From Apostichopus japonicus (lineage: Eukaryota > Echinodermata > Holothuroidea > Aspidochirotida > Stichopodidae): 64,000 nt of DNA. The stretch is from contig NC_092563.1 of assembly GCF_037975245.1 (NCBI RefSeq), positions 27,431,960-27,495,959 of the forward strand, written 5' to 3'. The notes below the pieces were generated by a model. It searched no databases and was not told where the DNA came from. It saw only the letters and a program-made list of their open reading frames with translations. Shown piece after piece: positions 1 to 13,940 of this stretch. Position numbers and translations under genes: made by a program. Each line of letters starts with the position of its first letter. The stretch's first letter is position 1.

Positions 1-3000
1 ACCCTGTATACGGTACCTGATTCCATAGTAACCCACACCACTTGCCACATGCAATGATCTAGATAGAGTGATAGTGTACAAACTGTAATTTTCAGGACAT
101 ATCAAACTTTACGTAGCAGGTAGAAAAGCAAAGAGACGACCAATAGGGCAGCCAAGTCAATTGGACACCCCCCACCCCTCCCCGACCCTCCATCCCATTC
201 AACAAGGATGAATACACATAAAATCCTATGCTTTCAAATATTTGATCCTAATGATAGCTCTAACCTACATATAGCTGCTTTCCCAGTTTCCCCCTAAAGC
301 AATCCCCCCCCCCCCCCTTTTGCCCAACATTATGGTTCCACATATGGGTGGAGCCTGTAAAAGTTGGACAAGATCATTTTCTACACTGATGCATTTGAGA
401 TTAAGCAGTTCATCAATTTGGAATGACATCAAAACTTTGAAACGGTGAAAATAAGATGGTCAAAAATTAATATTAGACTGTTTATTAATTCTCACACACA
501 TTATGGGGACCCTAATAGTTGAAAAAAAAAAAAAACCCTTTGACATTACATCTAATATACATCACCTTAATCTATGCTGTTGGAAATGGTAAAAAAAATC
601 TTTCTCAAACAATAGGAGAAAGCCATAACAGTGTACATCCCTATTTTCTCTATAATATATCAAATTGTATGAATACAGCACATGCAACAGCATATATATT
701 CTGATTAGGGCTTTCCAATCATCCCCACTCTCATTCCCACTCAACTAGTGAAATGACATCAAAACATTATTTATACATAATATCACATTATTAGGGCGTT
801 ATGGAGGTCTGACCCTGTATACGGTACCTGATTCCATAGTAACCCACACCACTTGCCACATGCAATGATCTAGATAGAGTGATAGTGTACAAACTGTAAT
901 TTTCAGGACATATCAAACTTTACGTAGCAGGTAGAAAAGCAAATAGACGACCAATAGGGCAGCCAAGTCAATTGGACACCCCCCACCCCTCCCCGACCCT
1001 CCATCCCATTCAACAAGGATGAATACACATAAAATCCTATGCTTTCAAATATTTGATCCTAATGATAGCTCTAACCTACATATAGCTGCTTTCCCAGTTT
1101 CCCCCTTCAGCAATCCCCCCCCCCCCTTTTGCCCAACATTATGGTTCCACATATGGGTGGAGCCTGTAAAAGTTGGACAAGATCATTTTCTACACTGATG
1201 CATTTGAGATTAAGCAGTTCATCAATTTGGAATGACATCAAAACTTTGAAACGGTGAAAATAAGATGGTCAAAAATTAATATTAGACTGTTCATTAATTC
1301 TCACACACATTGGGACCCTAATAGTTGAAAAAAAAAACCCTTTGACATTACATCTAATATACATCACCTTAATCTATGCTGTTGGAAATGGTAAAAAAAA
1401 TCATTCTCAAACAATAGGAGAAAGCCATAACAGTGTACATCCCTATTTTCTCTATAATATATCAAATTGTATGAATACAGCACATGCAACAGCATATATA
1501 TTCTGATTAGGGCTTTCCAATCATCCCCACCCCTCATTCCCACTCAACTAGTGAAATGACATCAAAACATTATTTATACATAATATCACATTATTAGGGC
1601 GTTATGGAGGTCTGACCCTGTATACGGTACCTGATTCCATAGTAACCCACATCACTTGCCACATGCAATGATCTAGATAGAGTGATAGTGTACAAACTGT
1701 AATTTTCAGGACATATCAAACTTTACGTAGCAGGTAGAAAAGCAAATAGACGACCAATAGGGCAGCCAAGTCAATTGGACACCCCCCACCCCTCACCCGA
1801 CCCTCCATCCCATTCAACAAGGATGAATACACATAAAATCCTATGCTTTCAAATATTTGATCCTAATGATAGCTCTAACCTACATATAGCTGCTTTCCCA
1901 GTTTCCCCCTCCAGCAATCCCCCCCCCCTCCCTTTTGCCCAACATTATGGTTCCACATATGGGTGGAGCCTGTAAAAGTTGGACAAGATCATTTTCTACA
2001 CTGATGCATTTGAGATTAAGCAGTTCATCAATTTGGAATGACATCAAAACTTTGAAACGGTGAAAATAAGATGGTCAAAAATTAATATTAGACTGTTCAT
2101 TAATTCTCACACACATTATGGGGACCCTAAATAGTTGAAAAAAAAAACCGTTGACATTACATTTAATATACATCACCTTAATCTATGCTGTTGGAAATGG
2201 TAAAAAAAATCTTTCTCAAACAATAGGAGAAAGCCATAACAGTGTACATCTCTATTTTCTCTATGATATATCAAATTGTATGAGCACAGTACATGCAACA
2301 GCATATATATTCTGATTAGGGCTTTCCAATCATCCCCACTCTCATTCCCACTCAACTAGTGGAATGACATCAAAACATTATTTATACATAATATCACATT
2401 ATTAGGGCGTTATGGAGGTCTGACCCTGTATACGGTACCTGATTCCATAGTAACCCACACCACTTGCCACATGCAATGATCTAGATAGAGTGATAGTGTA
2501 CAAACTGTAATTTTCAGGACATATCAAACTTTACGTAGCAGGTAGAAAAGCAAATAGACGACCAATAGGGCAGCCAAGTCAATTGGACACCCCCCACCCC
2601 TCCCCGACCCTCCATCCCATTCAACAAGGATGAATACACATAAAATCCTATGCTTTCAAATATTTGATCCTAATGATAGCTCTAACCTACATATAGCTGC
2701 TTTCCCAGTTTCCCCCTTCAGCAATCCCCCCCCCCCCCCTTTTGCCCAACATTATGGTTCCACATATGGGTGGAGCCTGTAAAAGTTGGACAAGATCATT
2801 TTCTACACTGATGCATTTGAGATTAAGCAGTTCATCAATTTGGAATGACATCAAAACTTTGAAACGGTGAAAATAAGATGGTCAAAAATTAATATTAGAC
2901 TGTTCATTAATTCTCACACACATTGGGACCCTAATAGTTGAAAAAAAAAACCCTTTGACATTACATCTAATATACATCACCTTAATCTATGCTGTTGGAA

Positions 3001-6000
3001 ATGGTAAAAAAAATCATTCTCAAACAATAGGAGAAAGCCATAACAGTGTACATCCCTATTTTCTCTATAATATATCAAATTGTATGAATACAGCACATGC
3101 AACAGCATATATATTCTGATTAGGGCTTTCCAATCATCCCCACCCCTCATTCCCACTCAACTAGTGAAATGACATCAAAACATTATTTATACATAATATC
3201 ACATTATTAGGGCGTTATGGAGGTCTGACCCTGTATACGGTACCTGATTCCATAGTAACCCACATCACTTGCCACATGCAATGATCTAGATAGAGTGATA
3301 GTGTACAAACTGTAATTTTCAGGACATATCAAACTTTACGTAGCAGGTAGAAAAGCAAATAGACGACCAATAGGGCAGCCAAGTCAATTGGACACCCCCC
3401 ACCCCTCACCCGACCCTCCATCCCATTCAACAAGGATGAATACACATAAAATCCTATGCTTTCAAATATTTGATCCTAATGATAGCTCTAACCTACATAT
3501 AGCTGCTTTCCCAGTTTCCCCCTCCAGCAATCCCCCCCCCCTCCCTTTTGCCCAACATTATGGTTCCACATATGGGTGGAGCCTGTAAAAGTTGGACAAG
3601 ATCATTTTCTACACTGATGCATTTGAGATTAAGCAGTTCATCAATTTGGAATGACATCAAAACTTTGAAACGGTGAAAATAAGATGGTCAAAAATTAATA
3701 TTAGACTGTTCATTAATTCTCACACACATTATGGGGACCCTAAATAGTTGAAAAAAAAAACCGTTGACATTACATTTAATATACATCACCTTAATCTATG
3801 CTGTTGGAAATGGTAAAAAAAATCTTTCTCAAACAATAGGAGAAAGCCATAACAGTGTACATCTCTATTTTCTCTATGATATATCAAATTGTATGAGCAC
3901 AGTACATGCAACAGCATATATATTCTGATTAGGGCTTTCCAATCATCCCCACCCCTCATTCCCACTCAACTAGTGAAATGACATCAAAACATTATTTATA
4001 CATAATATCACATTATTAGGGCGTTATGGAGGTCTGACCCTGTATACGGTACCTGATTCCATAGTAACCCACACCACTTGCCACATGCAATGATCTAGAT
4101 AGAGTGATAGTTTACAAACTGTAATTTTCAGGACATATCAAACTTTACGTAGCAGGTAGAAAAGCAAATAGACGACCAATAGGGCAGCCAAGTCAATTGG
4201 ACACCCCCCACCCCTCCCCGACCCTCCATCCCATTCAACAAGGATGAATACACATAAAATCCTATGCTTTCAAATATTTGATCCTAATGATAGCTCTAAC
4301 CTACATATAGCTGCTTTCCCAGTTTCCCCCTCCAGCAACCCCCCCCCCCTCCCTTTTGCCCAACATTATGGTTCCACATATGGGTGGAGCCTGTAAAAGT
4401 TGGACAAGATCATTTTCTACACTGATGCATTTGAGATTAAGCAGTTCATCAATTTGGAATGACATCAAAACTTTGAAACGGTGAAAATAAGATGGTCAAA
4501 AATTAATATTAGACTGTTCAGTAATTCTCACACACATTGGGACCCTAATAGTTGAGAAAAAAAACCTTTGACATTACATCTAATATACATCACCTTAATC
4601 TATGCTGTTGGAAATGGTAAAAAAAATCTTTCTCAAACAATAGGAGAAAGCCATAACAGTGTACATCCCTATTTTCTCTATGATATATCAAATTGTATGA
4701 ATACAGCACATGCAACAGCATATATATTCTGATTAGGGCTTTCCAATCATCCCCACCCCTCATTCCCACTCAACTAGTGGAATGACATCAAAACATTATT
4801 TATACATAATATCACATTATTAGGGCGTTATGAGGGTCTGACCCTGTATACGGTACCTGATTCCATAGTAACCCACACCACTTGCCACATGCAATGATCT
4901 AGATAGAGTGATAGTGTACAAACTGTAATTTTCAGGACATATCAAACTTTACGTAGCAGGTAGAAAAGCAAGTAGACGACCAATAGGGCAGCCAAGTCAA
5001 TTGGACACCCCCCACCCCTCCCCTACCCTCCATCCCATTCAACAAGGATGAATACACATAAAATCCTATGCTTTCAAATATTTGATCCTAATGATAGCTC
5101 TAACCTACATATAGCTGCTTTCCCAGTTTCCCCCTCCAGCAACCCCCCCCCCCCTCCCTTTTGCCCAACATTATGGTTCCACATATGGGTGGAGCCTGTA
5201 AAAGTTGGACAAGATCATTTTCTACACTGATGCATTTGAGATTAAGCAGTTCATCAATTTGGAATGACATCAAAACTTTGAAACGGTGAAAATAAGATGG
5301 TCAAAAATTAATATTAGACTGTTCAGTAATTCTCACACACATTATGGGGACCCTAATAGTTGAAAAAAAAAAACCTTTGACATTACATCTAATATACATC
5401 ACCTTAATCTATGCTGTTGGAAATGGTAAAAAAAATCTTTCTCAAACAATAGGAGAAAGCCATAACAGTGTACATCCCTATTTTCTCTATAATATATCAA
5501 ATTGTATGAATACAGCACATGCAACAGCATATATATTCTGATTAGGGCTTTCCAATCATCCCCACCCCTCATTCCCACTCAACTAGTGGAATGACATCAA
5601 AACATTATTTATACATAATATCACATTATTAGGGCGTTATGAGGGTCTGACCCTGTATACGGTACCTGATTCCATAGTAACCCACACCACTTGCCCCATG
5701 CAATGATCTAGATAGAGTGATAGTGTACAAACTGTAATTTTCAGGACATATCAAACTTTCCGTAGCAGGTAGAAAAGCAAATAGGCGACCAATAGGGCAG
5801 CCAAGTCAATTGGACACCCCCACCCCTCCCCTACCCTCCATCCCATTCAACAAGGATGAATACACATAAAATCCTTTGCTTTCAAATATTTGATCCTAAT
5901 GATAGCTCTAACCTACATATAGCTGCTTTCCCAGTTTCCCCCTTCAGCAATCCCCGCCCCCCTTTTGCCCAACATTATGGTTCCACATATGGGTGGAGCC

Positions 6001-9000
6001 TGTAAAAGTTGGACAAGATCATTTTCTACACTGATGCATTTGAGATTAAGCAGTTCATCAATTTGGAATGACATCAAAACTTTGAAACGGTGAAAATAAG
6101 ATGGTCAAAAATTAATATTAGACTGTCATTAAATTCTCACACACATTATGGGGACCCTAATAGTTGGAAAAAAAAACCTTCTACTTTACATTTAATATAC
6201 ATCACCTTAATCTATGCTGTTGGAAATGGTAAAAAAATCTTTCTCAAACAATAGGAGAAAGCCATAACAGTGTACATCCCTATTTTCTCTATGATATATC
6301 AAATTGTATGAATACAGCACATGCAACAGCATATATATTCTGATTAGGGCTTTCCAATCATACCCACCCCTCATTCCCACTCAACTAGTGGAATGACATC
6401 AAAACATTATTTATACATAATATCACATTATTAGGGCGTTATGAGGGTCTGACCCTGTATACGGTACCTGATTCCATAGTAACCCACACCACTTGCCCCA
6501 TGCAATGATCTAGATAGAGTGATAGTGTACAAACTGTCATTTTCAGGACATATCAAACTTTACGTAGCAGGTAGAAAAGCAAATAGACGACCAATAGGGC
6601 AGCCAAGTCAATTGGACACCCCCACCCCTCCCCTACCCTCCATCCCATTCAACAAGGATGAATACACATAAAATCCTATGCTTTCAAATATTTGATCCTA
6701 ATGATAGCTCTAACCTACATATAGCTGCTTTCCCAGTTTCCCCCTTCAGCAATCCCCCCCCCCCCTTTTGCCCAACATTATGGTTCCACATATGGGTGGA
6801 GCCTGTAAAAGTTGGACAAGATCATTTTCTACACTGATGTATTTGAGATTAAGCAGTTCATCAATTTGGAATGACATCAAAACTTTGAAACGGTGAAAAT
6901 AAGATGGTCAAAAATTAATATTAGAATGTTCATTAAATTCTCACACACATTATGGGGACCCTAATAGTTGGAAAAAAAAACCCTTCTACTTTACATTTAA
7001 TATACATCACCTTAATCTATGCTGTTGGAAATGGTAAAAAAATCTTTCTCAAACAATAGGAGAAAGCCATAACAGTGTACATCCCTATTTTCTCTATGAT
7101 ATATCAAATTGTATGAATACAGCCCATGCAACAGCATATATATTCTGATTAGGGCTTTCCAATCATCCCCACCCCTCATTCCCACTCAACTAGTGGAATG
7201 ACATCAAAACATTATATATACATAATATCACATTATTAGGGCGTTATGGAGGTCTGACCCTGTATACGGTACCTGATTCCATAGTAACCCACACCACTTG
7301 CCACATGCAATGATCTAGATAGAGTGATAGTGTACAAACTGTCATTTTCAGGACATATCAAACTTTACGTAGCATGTAGAAAAGCAAATAGACGACCAAT
7401 AGGGCAGCCAAGTCAATTGGACACCCCCCACCCCTCCCGACCCTCCATCCCATTCAACAAGGATGAATACACATAAAATCCTATGCTTTCAAATATTTGA
7501 TCCTAATGATAGCTCTAACCTACATATAGCTGCTTTCCCAGTTTCCCCCTTCAGCAATCCCCCCCCCCCCTTTTGCCCAACATTATGGTTCCACATATGG
7601 GTGGAGCCTGTAAAAGTTGGACAAGATCATTTTCTACACTGATGTATTTGAGATTAAGCAGTTCATCAATTTGAATGACATCAAAACTTTGAAACGGTGA
7701 AAATAAGATGGTCAAAAATTAATATTAGACTGTTCATTAAATTCTCACACACATTATGGGGACCCTAATAGTTGGAAAAAAAAACCTTCTACTTTACATT
7801 TAATATACATCACCTTAATCTATGCTGTTGGAAATGGTAAAAAAATCTTTCTCAAACAATAGGAGAAAGCCATAACAGTGTACATCCCTATTTTCTCTAT
7901 GATATATCAAATTGTATGAATACAGCACATGCAACAGCATATATATTCTGATTAGGGCTTTCCAATCATCCCCACCCCTCATTCCCACTCAACTAGTGAA
8001 ATGACATCAAAACATTATTTATACATAATATCACATTATTAGGGCGTTATGGAGGTCTGACCCTGTATACGGTACCTGATTCCATAGTAACCCACACCAC
8101 TTGCCACATGCAATGATCTAGATAGAGTGATAGTGTACAAACTGTAATTATCAGGACATATCAAACTTTACGTAGCAGGTAGAAAAGCAAATAGACGACC
8201 AATAGGGCAGCCAAGTCAATTGGACACCCCCCACCCCTCCCCGACCCTCCATCCCATTCAACAAGGATGAATACACATAAAATCCTATGCTTTCAAATAT
8301 TTGATCCTAATGATAGCTCTAACCTACATATAGCTGCTTTCCCAGTTTCCCCCTCCAGCAACCCCCCCCCCCCTCCCTTTTGCCCAACATTATGGTTCCA
8401 CATATGGGTGGAGCCTGTAAAAGTTGGACAAGATCATTTTCTACACTGATGCATTTGAGATTAAGCAGTTCATCAATTTGGAATGACATCAAAACTTTGA
8501 AACGGTGAAAATAAGATGGTCAAAAATTAATATTAGACCGTTCATTAAATTCTCACACACATTATGGGGACCCTAATAGTTGGAAGAAAAAACTTCTACT
8601 TTACATTTAATATATATCACCTTAATCTATGCTGTTGGAAATGGTAAAAAAATCTTTCTCAAACAATAGGAGAAAGCCATAACAGTGTACATCCCTATTT
8701 TCTCTATAATATATCAAATTGTATGAATACAGCACATGCAACAGCATATATATTCTGATTAGGGCTTTCCAATCATCCCCACCCCTCATTCCCACTCAAC
8801 TAGTAGAATGACATCAAAACATTATTTATACATAATATCACATTATTAGGGCGTTATGAGGGTCTGACCCTGTATACGGTACCTGATTCCATAGTAACCC
8901 ACACCACTTGCCCCATGCAATGATCTAGATAGAGTGATAGTGTACAAACTGTAATTTTCAGGACATATCAAACTTTACGTAGCAGGTAGAAAAGCAAATA

Positions 9001-11140
9001 GACGACCAATAGGGCAGCCAAGTCAATTGGACACCCCCCACCCCTCCCCGACCCTCCATCCCATTCAACAAGGATGAATACACATAAAATTCTATGCTTT
9101 CAAATATTTGATCCTAATGATAGCTCTAACCTACATATAGCTGCTTTCCCAGTTTCCCCCTCCAGCAACCCCCCCTCCCTTTTGCCCCACATGATGGTTC
9201 CACATATGGGTGGAGCCTGTAAAAGTTGGACAAGGTTATTTTCTACACTGATGTATTTGAGATTAAGCAGTTCACCAATTTGGAATGACATCAAAACTTT
9301 GAAACGGTGAAACTAAGATGGTCAAAAATTAATATTAGACTGTTCATTAAATTCTCACACACATTATGGGGACCCTAATAGTTGAAAGAAAAAAACCTTC
9401 GACATTACATTTAATATACATCACCTTAATCTATGCTGTTGGAAATGGTAAAAAAAAATCTTTCTCAAACAATAGGAGAAAGCCATAACAGTGTACATCC
9501 CTATTTTCTCTATAATATATCAAATTGTATGAATGTAGCACATGCAACAGCATATATTCTGATTAGGGCTTTCCAATCATCCCCACCCCTCATTCCCACT
9601 CAACTAGTGGAATGACATCAAAACATTATTTATACATAATATCACAATATTAGGGCGTTATGGAGGTCTGACCCTGTATTCGGTACCTGATTCCATAGTA
9701 ACCCACACCACTTGCCACATGCAATGAGCTAGATAGAGTGATAGTGTACAAACTGTCATTTTCAGGACATATCAAACTTTACGTAGCAGGTAGAAAAGCA
9801 AATAGACGACCAATAGGGCAGCCAAGTCAATTGGACCCCCCTCACCCCTCCCCGACCCTCCATCCCATTCAACAAGGATGAATACACATAACATTCTATG
9901 CTTTCAAATATTTGATCCTAATGATAGCTCTAACCTACATATAGCTGCTTTCCCAGTTTCCTCCTCCAGCAACCCCCCCCCCCTTTTGCCCTACATGATG
10001 GTTCCACATGTGGGTGGAGCCTGTAAAAGTTGGACAAGGAAATTTTATACACTGATGTATTTGAGATTAAGCAGTTCACCAATTTGGAATGACATCAAAA
10101 CTTTGAAATGGTGAAAATAAGATGGTCAAAAATTAATATTAGACTGTTCATTAAATTCTCACACACATTATGGGGACCCTAATAGTTGGAAAAAAAACCC
10201 TTCGACATTACATTTAATATACATCACCTTAATCTATGCTGTTGGAAATGGTAAAATAAATCTTTCTCAAACAATAGGAAAAAGCCATAACAGTGTACAT
10301 CCCTATTTTCTCTATAATATATCAAATTGTATGAATGTAGCACATGCAACAGCATATATTCTGATTAGGGCTTTCCAATCATCCCCACCCCTCATTTCAG
10401 CTCAATTAGTGGAATGACATCAAAACATTATTTATACATAATATCACAATATTAGGACGTTATGGAGGTCTGACCCTGTATACGGTACCTGATTCCATAG
10501 TAACCCGCACCACTTGCCACATGCAATGAGCTAGATAGTGTGATAGTGTTCAAACTGTAATTTTCAAGACATATCAAACTTTACGTAGCAAGGAGAAAAG
10601 CAAATAGACAACCAAGAGGGCAGCCAAGTCAATTGGACCCCCCCCCCACCCCTCCCCGACCCTCCATCCCATTCAACAAGGATGAATACACATAAAATCC
10701 TATGCTTTCAAATATTTGATCCTAATGATAGCTCTAACCTACATATAGCTGCTTTCCCAGTTTCCCCCTCCAGCAACCCCCCCCCCCACAACTTCTGCCC
10801 CACATGATGGTTCCACATATGGGTGGACCCTGTAAATGTTGGACAAGGTAATTTTCTACACGGATGTATTTGAGATTAAGCAGTTCACCAATTTGGAATG
10901 ACATCAAAACTTTGAAACGGTGAAAATAAGATGGTCAAAAATTAATATTAGACTGTTCATTAAATTCTCACACACATTGGGACCCTAATAGTTGAAAAAA
11001 AACCCTTCTGCATTACATTTAATATACATCACCTTAATCTATGATGTTGGAAATGGTAAAAAAAAATCTTTCTCGAACAATAGGAGAAAGCCATAACAGT
11101 GTACATCCCTATTTTCTCTATAATATATCAGATTGTATGA
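1..11140. repeat. Tandem satellite array, unit about 805 bp
   Basis: The sequence is a head-to-tail array. Counting from the motif ACCCTGTATACGGTACC, units begin at 1, 812, 1615, 2423, 3228, 4037, 4841, 5650, 6452, 7257, 8060, 8867, 9671 and 10473. That gives 13 complete units of 802-811 bp and a last unit cut after about 668 bp. Length differences lie mostly in a C-rich run and an A-rich run inside each unit. Units 1-9 are nearly identical and units 12-14 are more diverged, as expected for an array homogenised towards its interior. The array is cut by the window start, so its full length is unknown. Open frames inside it stay below about 80 codons, differ between units and resemble no protein, so I read it as non-coding. 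Confidence 0.97.
812..4036. repeat. Higher-order dimer within the satellite (2 x about 1.61 kb)
   Basis: Units at 812 and 2423 share private variants: a shortened CACACATTGGGACC and CATTCTCAAAC. Units at 1615 and 3228 share a different set: CACATCACTTGCC, CCTCACCCGACC, AACCGTTGACATT and GAGCACAGTACATG. The block 812-2422 is therefore repeated as 2423-4036, an amplification of a dimer rather than of single units. The copies are almost identical. One exception near 2335 and 3950 (CCACTCTCATT against CCACCCCTCATT) suggests local conversion with a third unit. Confidence 0.85.
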
Positions 11141-11149
11141 CTTTTGTAC

Positions 11150-11575
11150 ACTGTCGTGCTGGAGATGGTTGGGAAAGTGACATAGGAGCCCTATTTAGAC
11201 CATTTTATGTAGCAAATGCTACATTTCTGTAGTTTGATATGTCTTTGAAACTACAGATTGTACACTGTTTTGAAGTTCATTGCATGGGGCAGGTGGAATG
11301 GGCCCATGGGGAATCAGGTACTTCATACTTCGAGTACTTTATTCAGGGTTTGACATTTCATAATGGCCTAATATTTCAATGTTAATGTCTATTTAATGCT
11401 TTGATGTCATTCCACTTGTTGATTGGAAATGGGGGATAAGGTGACCACCCAATTAAGCTATATGCTGTTGCATATGCTAGATCTATAAAGTTTGGCATGC
11501 CTTGGAAAGTACACTACCTTTTAACCTTTTCCCCTATTCTTTGTCAAATATTTTATCATATTCTCACATAGATAT
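11150..11575 (-). repeat. Inverted, diverged partial satellite unit at the array edge
   Basis: Read on the minus strand, this stretch aligns with the satellite unit. Shared landmarks on the plus strand are TTTGATATGTC (about 11231), TTCATTGCATGGGGCA (about 11276), GGGGAATCAGGTAC (about 11310), GCTTTGATGTCATTCCAC (about 11398) and ATGCTGTTGCATATGCTAG (about 11463). All occur in reverse complement and in the same order in the unit. It covers roughly the unit segment running from position 200 back through the unit boundary to about 580. Many substitutions and small gaps show it is much older than the neighbouring direct units. The array therefore abuts a relic in opposite orientation. Confidence 0.85.
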
Positions 11576-13890
11576 TGTTTTTCTGCTCTCTTACAGACAA
11601 GGGCTGGCTGTCTGGCACAGTACTATCATATAAATGCTCAAGTTGGTATATCAAGGCTGCTTGGTTCCATATTATATAATGTTGTGTTGGGACCTCCGGA
11701 TATGAAATAAACATGTTCTTGGATTTTGTCAGCTGGGTTGGTTTCAAGCAATCAATTCTTGCATAGTGGATATGTCAGCACTATAGCAACAGATCATACT
11801 GATTGGTGAAGTTCAGCTCTATGCACAATATTCATTTCAGAGAATCTTTGTTTCTTGTGTTCAGTTCTTTGATTATCATACATTTTGGAGACCATTGAGC
11901 ACATTGTATTATATCACCATGCATTGATCTTGATATTATGTTGATGTTTATTAAACTGAGATGGTATGTGTTTGAGGAGTTTTAGTACTAAAGAAAATAT
12001 TATGATGCAAGAGAAAGGCATAATTAGAAAATTTACAAAACATTTGTGAACATCATACTTTGTCAATGTGACAGGAAGATTAGCTATGATGAAATATAAT
12101 ATATACCATACCATATATTATACCAGTGAAAATTATACTTTTTTAAAGATAAAGTGATGTACTGTTGATATTTGTCTTGAAACAGTTCCATATGTATGGA
12201 CAAATCTGTTGCAATGTAGATACATAGGGTGCATCATATGCCAAGAATTGAATAAAATTCTACTGTATATATCTACAAGCTGACACCTATTAATGCATTT
12301 TCATTATGTAACCCTCTACTTCCTCTACAATATCTGTAATATCCTCTCTATGTTTCCACACAGTTGTATAAAAGCTCTTCTTTGGTTTTTTTTGTGCTAC
12401 TATTTTACAGGGCACGAAGGGTGTTGTTTTGGCTGTGTTTTTTCCAAGGAGGAAGGTGGATTACCCCCCTCCCCCCGGTTCCCCACCTTCACCTTATGCT
12501 GAAATTATCCCCCTATTTTGAATCAAATTTAGTCAAGTGGTGATGCCAACCAACATGGAGTGTTTGAACAGCAGCTTGGTTTTGAACTGTTATTTAGGTA
12601 AACAGTTCAATTAAATGTTTCCTGTGTGGGAGAGGACAAAGGTGCCCACTTAAGGCTTGGAAAAGTTGGCCAGTATTGTTATCCTATATTTACCATTGCA
12701 TTCTTTCAAAATTGCATGGAATTAAAATTTGAGGGATGTATCAGGAAATAAGTTCCATATGCAACAAACCAATATATGGCATCCTTCCATGACAATTGTG
12801 AAATGCCAGATGTCTTTTTCAATCATTATGCCTCCTCCTCCTCCACTCCCCCCCCCCTTCCTCCACCCCAGAAATTACTTCCAATAACACTATGGAATAT
12901 AATTACATTGGTAATGATTAAAATTATGTGGCTTGAAGTGTTTTTTTTTCATTTTTCGATATCAACCTTTCTGCAAAATCTATAATGTGTCCCTAATGAT
13001 CATTATTTGAAGTAACACACTATTTTCCCCATCATACCCCCTTCGGCATCCCAGGAATGGATAATAAGCACATTTCGATCATGAACAGTTAGAAGTAGTG
13101 CTTCTCAAATGATATCCAGCTGATACCAGTTTCAAACAAGTCTGTGGCCAACTCACTTGTCATGTGTGAAGTAATTTTTTCCCTCATCACCCCCCCTTCC
13201 CCTTCCCCATGATATACTGACAATGGTACAGAAGCATGCTACATTGATTATGATTGAAATAACAAACTTCCAGTGAGGTCCCCATAAACCAATTCAATGT
13301 GTGTTAAGTCAGTAGTGAGTCCCCACAAGTAATGTGGAATGTCTTGTATAGTAACACTATAACAAAAGTAAATAAAAACATAAATAATACCTAACTTAAT
13401 TTTGGATGGAAAGGTCATTACAAATTCAAAGTTTGAAGCCTCTGTGATCATTGTAACTAACGGTCCCCATAATGATAGCCAAAAGGTTGAGTCCCCGTAA
13501 ACCACCTTACGCCTGTATGCGTGTATGTGTGTGTGTGATGCTTTGCTGGTAAACAAGGTAACTCAAAAACACTGCAGTGAACTGCATACTTGGTATGTTT
13601 GAAGACATATTGTTTTCTTTGGAGGTCAACAGTGGTTAAAGTGTAAGCACATTGTCAACATGATAACTCACAAATCATAAAATGGATGAACTTCATATTA
13701 AGGGTATGAATGCACTATGTTGAGTAGAATACACTCATTGCTTTCTGTGAAGGTTGACTGTCCATGAAGGTCAACAGAGGTCAAAGCATCATCACTTGCA
13801 TAGGAAAGTTCGGACTTACTTCATACTTACAGTATCAATCAGGCGGTTCTATATACCTAAAACTGATAAAGAAAGGAATCACAAAGCCTT
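11576..13890. other. Non-coding spacer with degenerate repeats
   Basis: I find no convincing exon here. Open frames are short and low-complexity; several come from C-rich runs near 12467 and 12850. I looked specifically for the RING1 and UBA exons missing from the downstream HOIP-like copy 1 and did not find them. From about 13540 to 13800 there are two degenerate repeats containing GAGGTCAACAG-type motifs and ATGATAACTCAC. Related degenerate repeats occur in a copy 2 intron. Confidence 0.6.
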
Positions 13891-13940
13891 CTGGTGTAAT
13901 ATCTACTATTGAACTTCTCTCTTTCGATTGATTTTCTCAG

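Noticed and set aside
1190-1260. CTGATG ... GAAACGG in each satellite unit as a hammerhead ribozyme
   Set aside because: The core reads CTGATGC instead of CTGATGA and the roughly 50 bases between the boxes do not form a stem II.
1775-10114. Repeated 60-78-codon open frames in the satellite (for example beginning MNTHKILCF)
   Set aside because: They recur only because the unit recurs, shift frame at the variable C-run, and have no recognisable domain.
11576-13940. Search for RING1, UBA or PUB exons belonging to copy 1
   Set aside because: No Cys-x2-Cys pairs with the expected spacing and splice sites were found, so copy 1 is treated as truncated.
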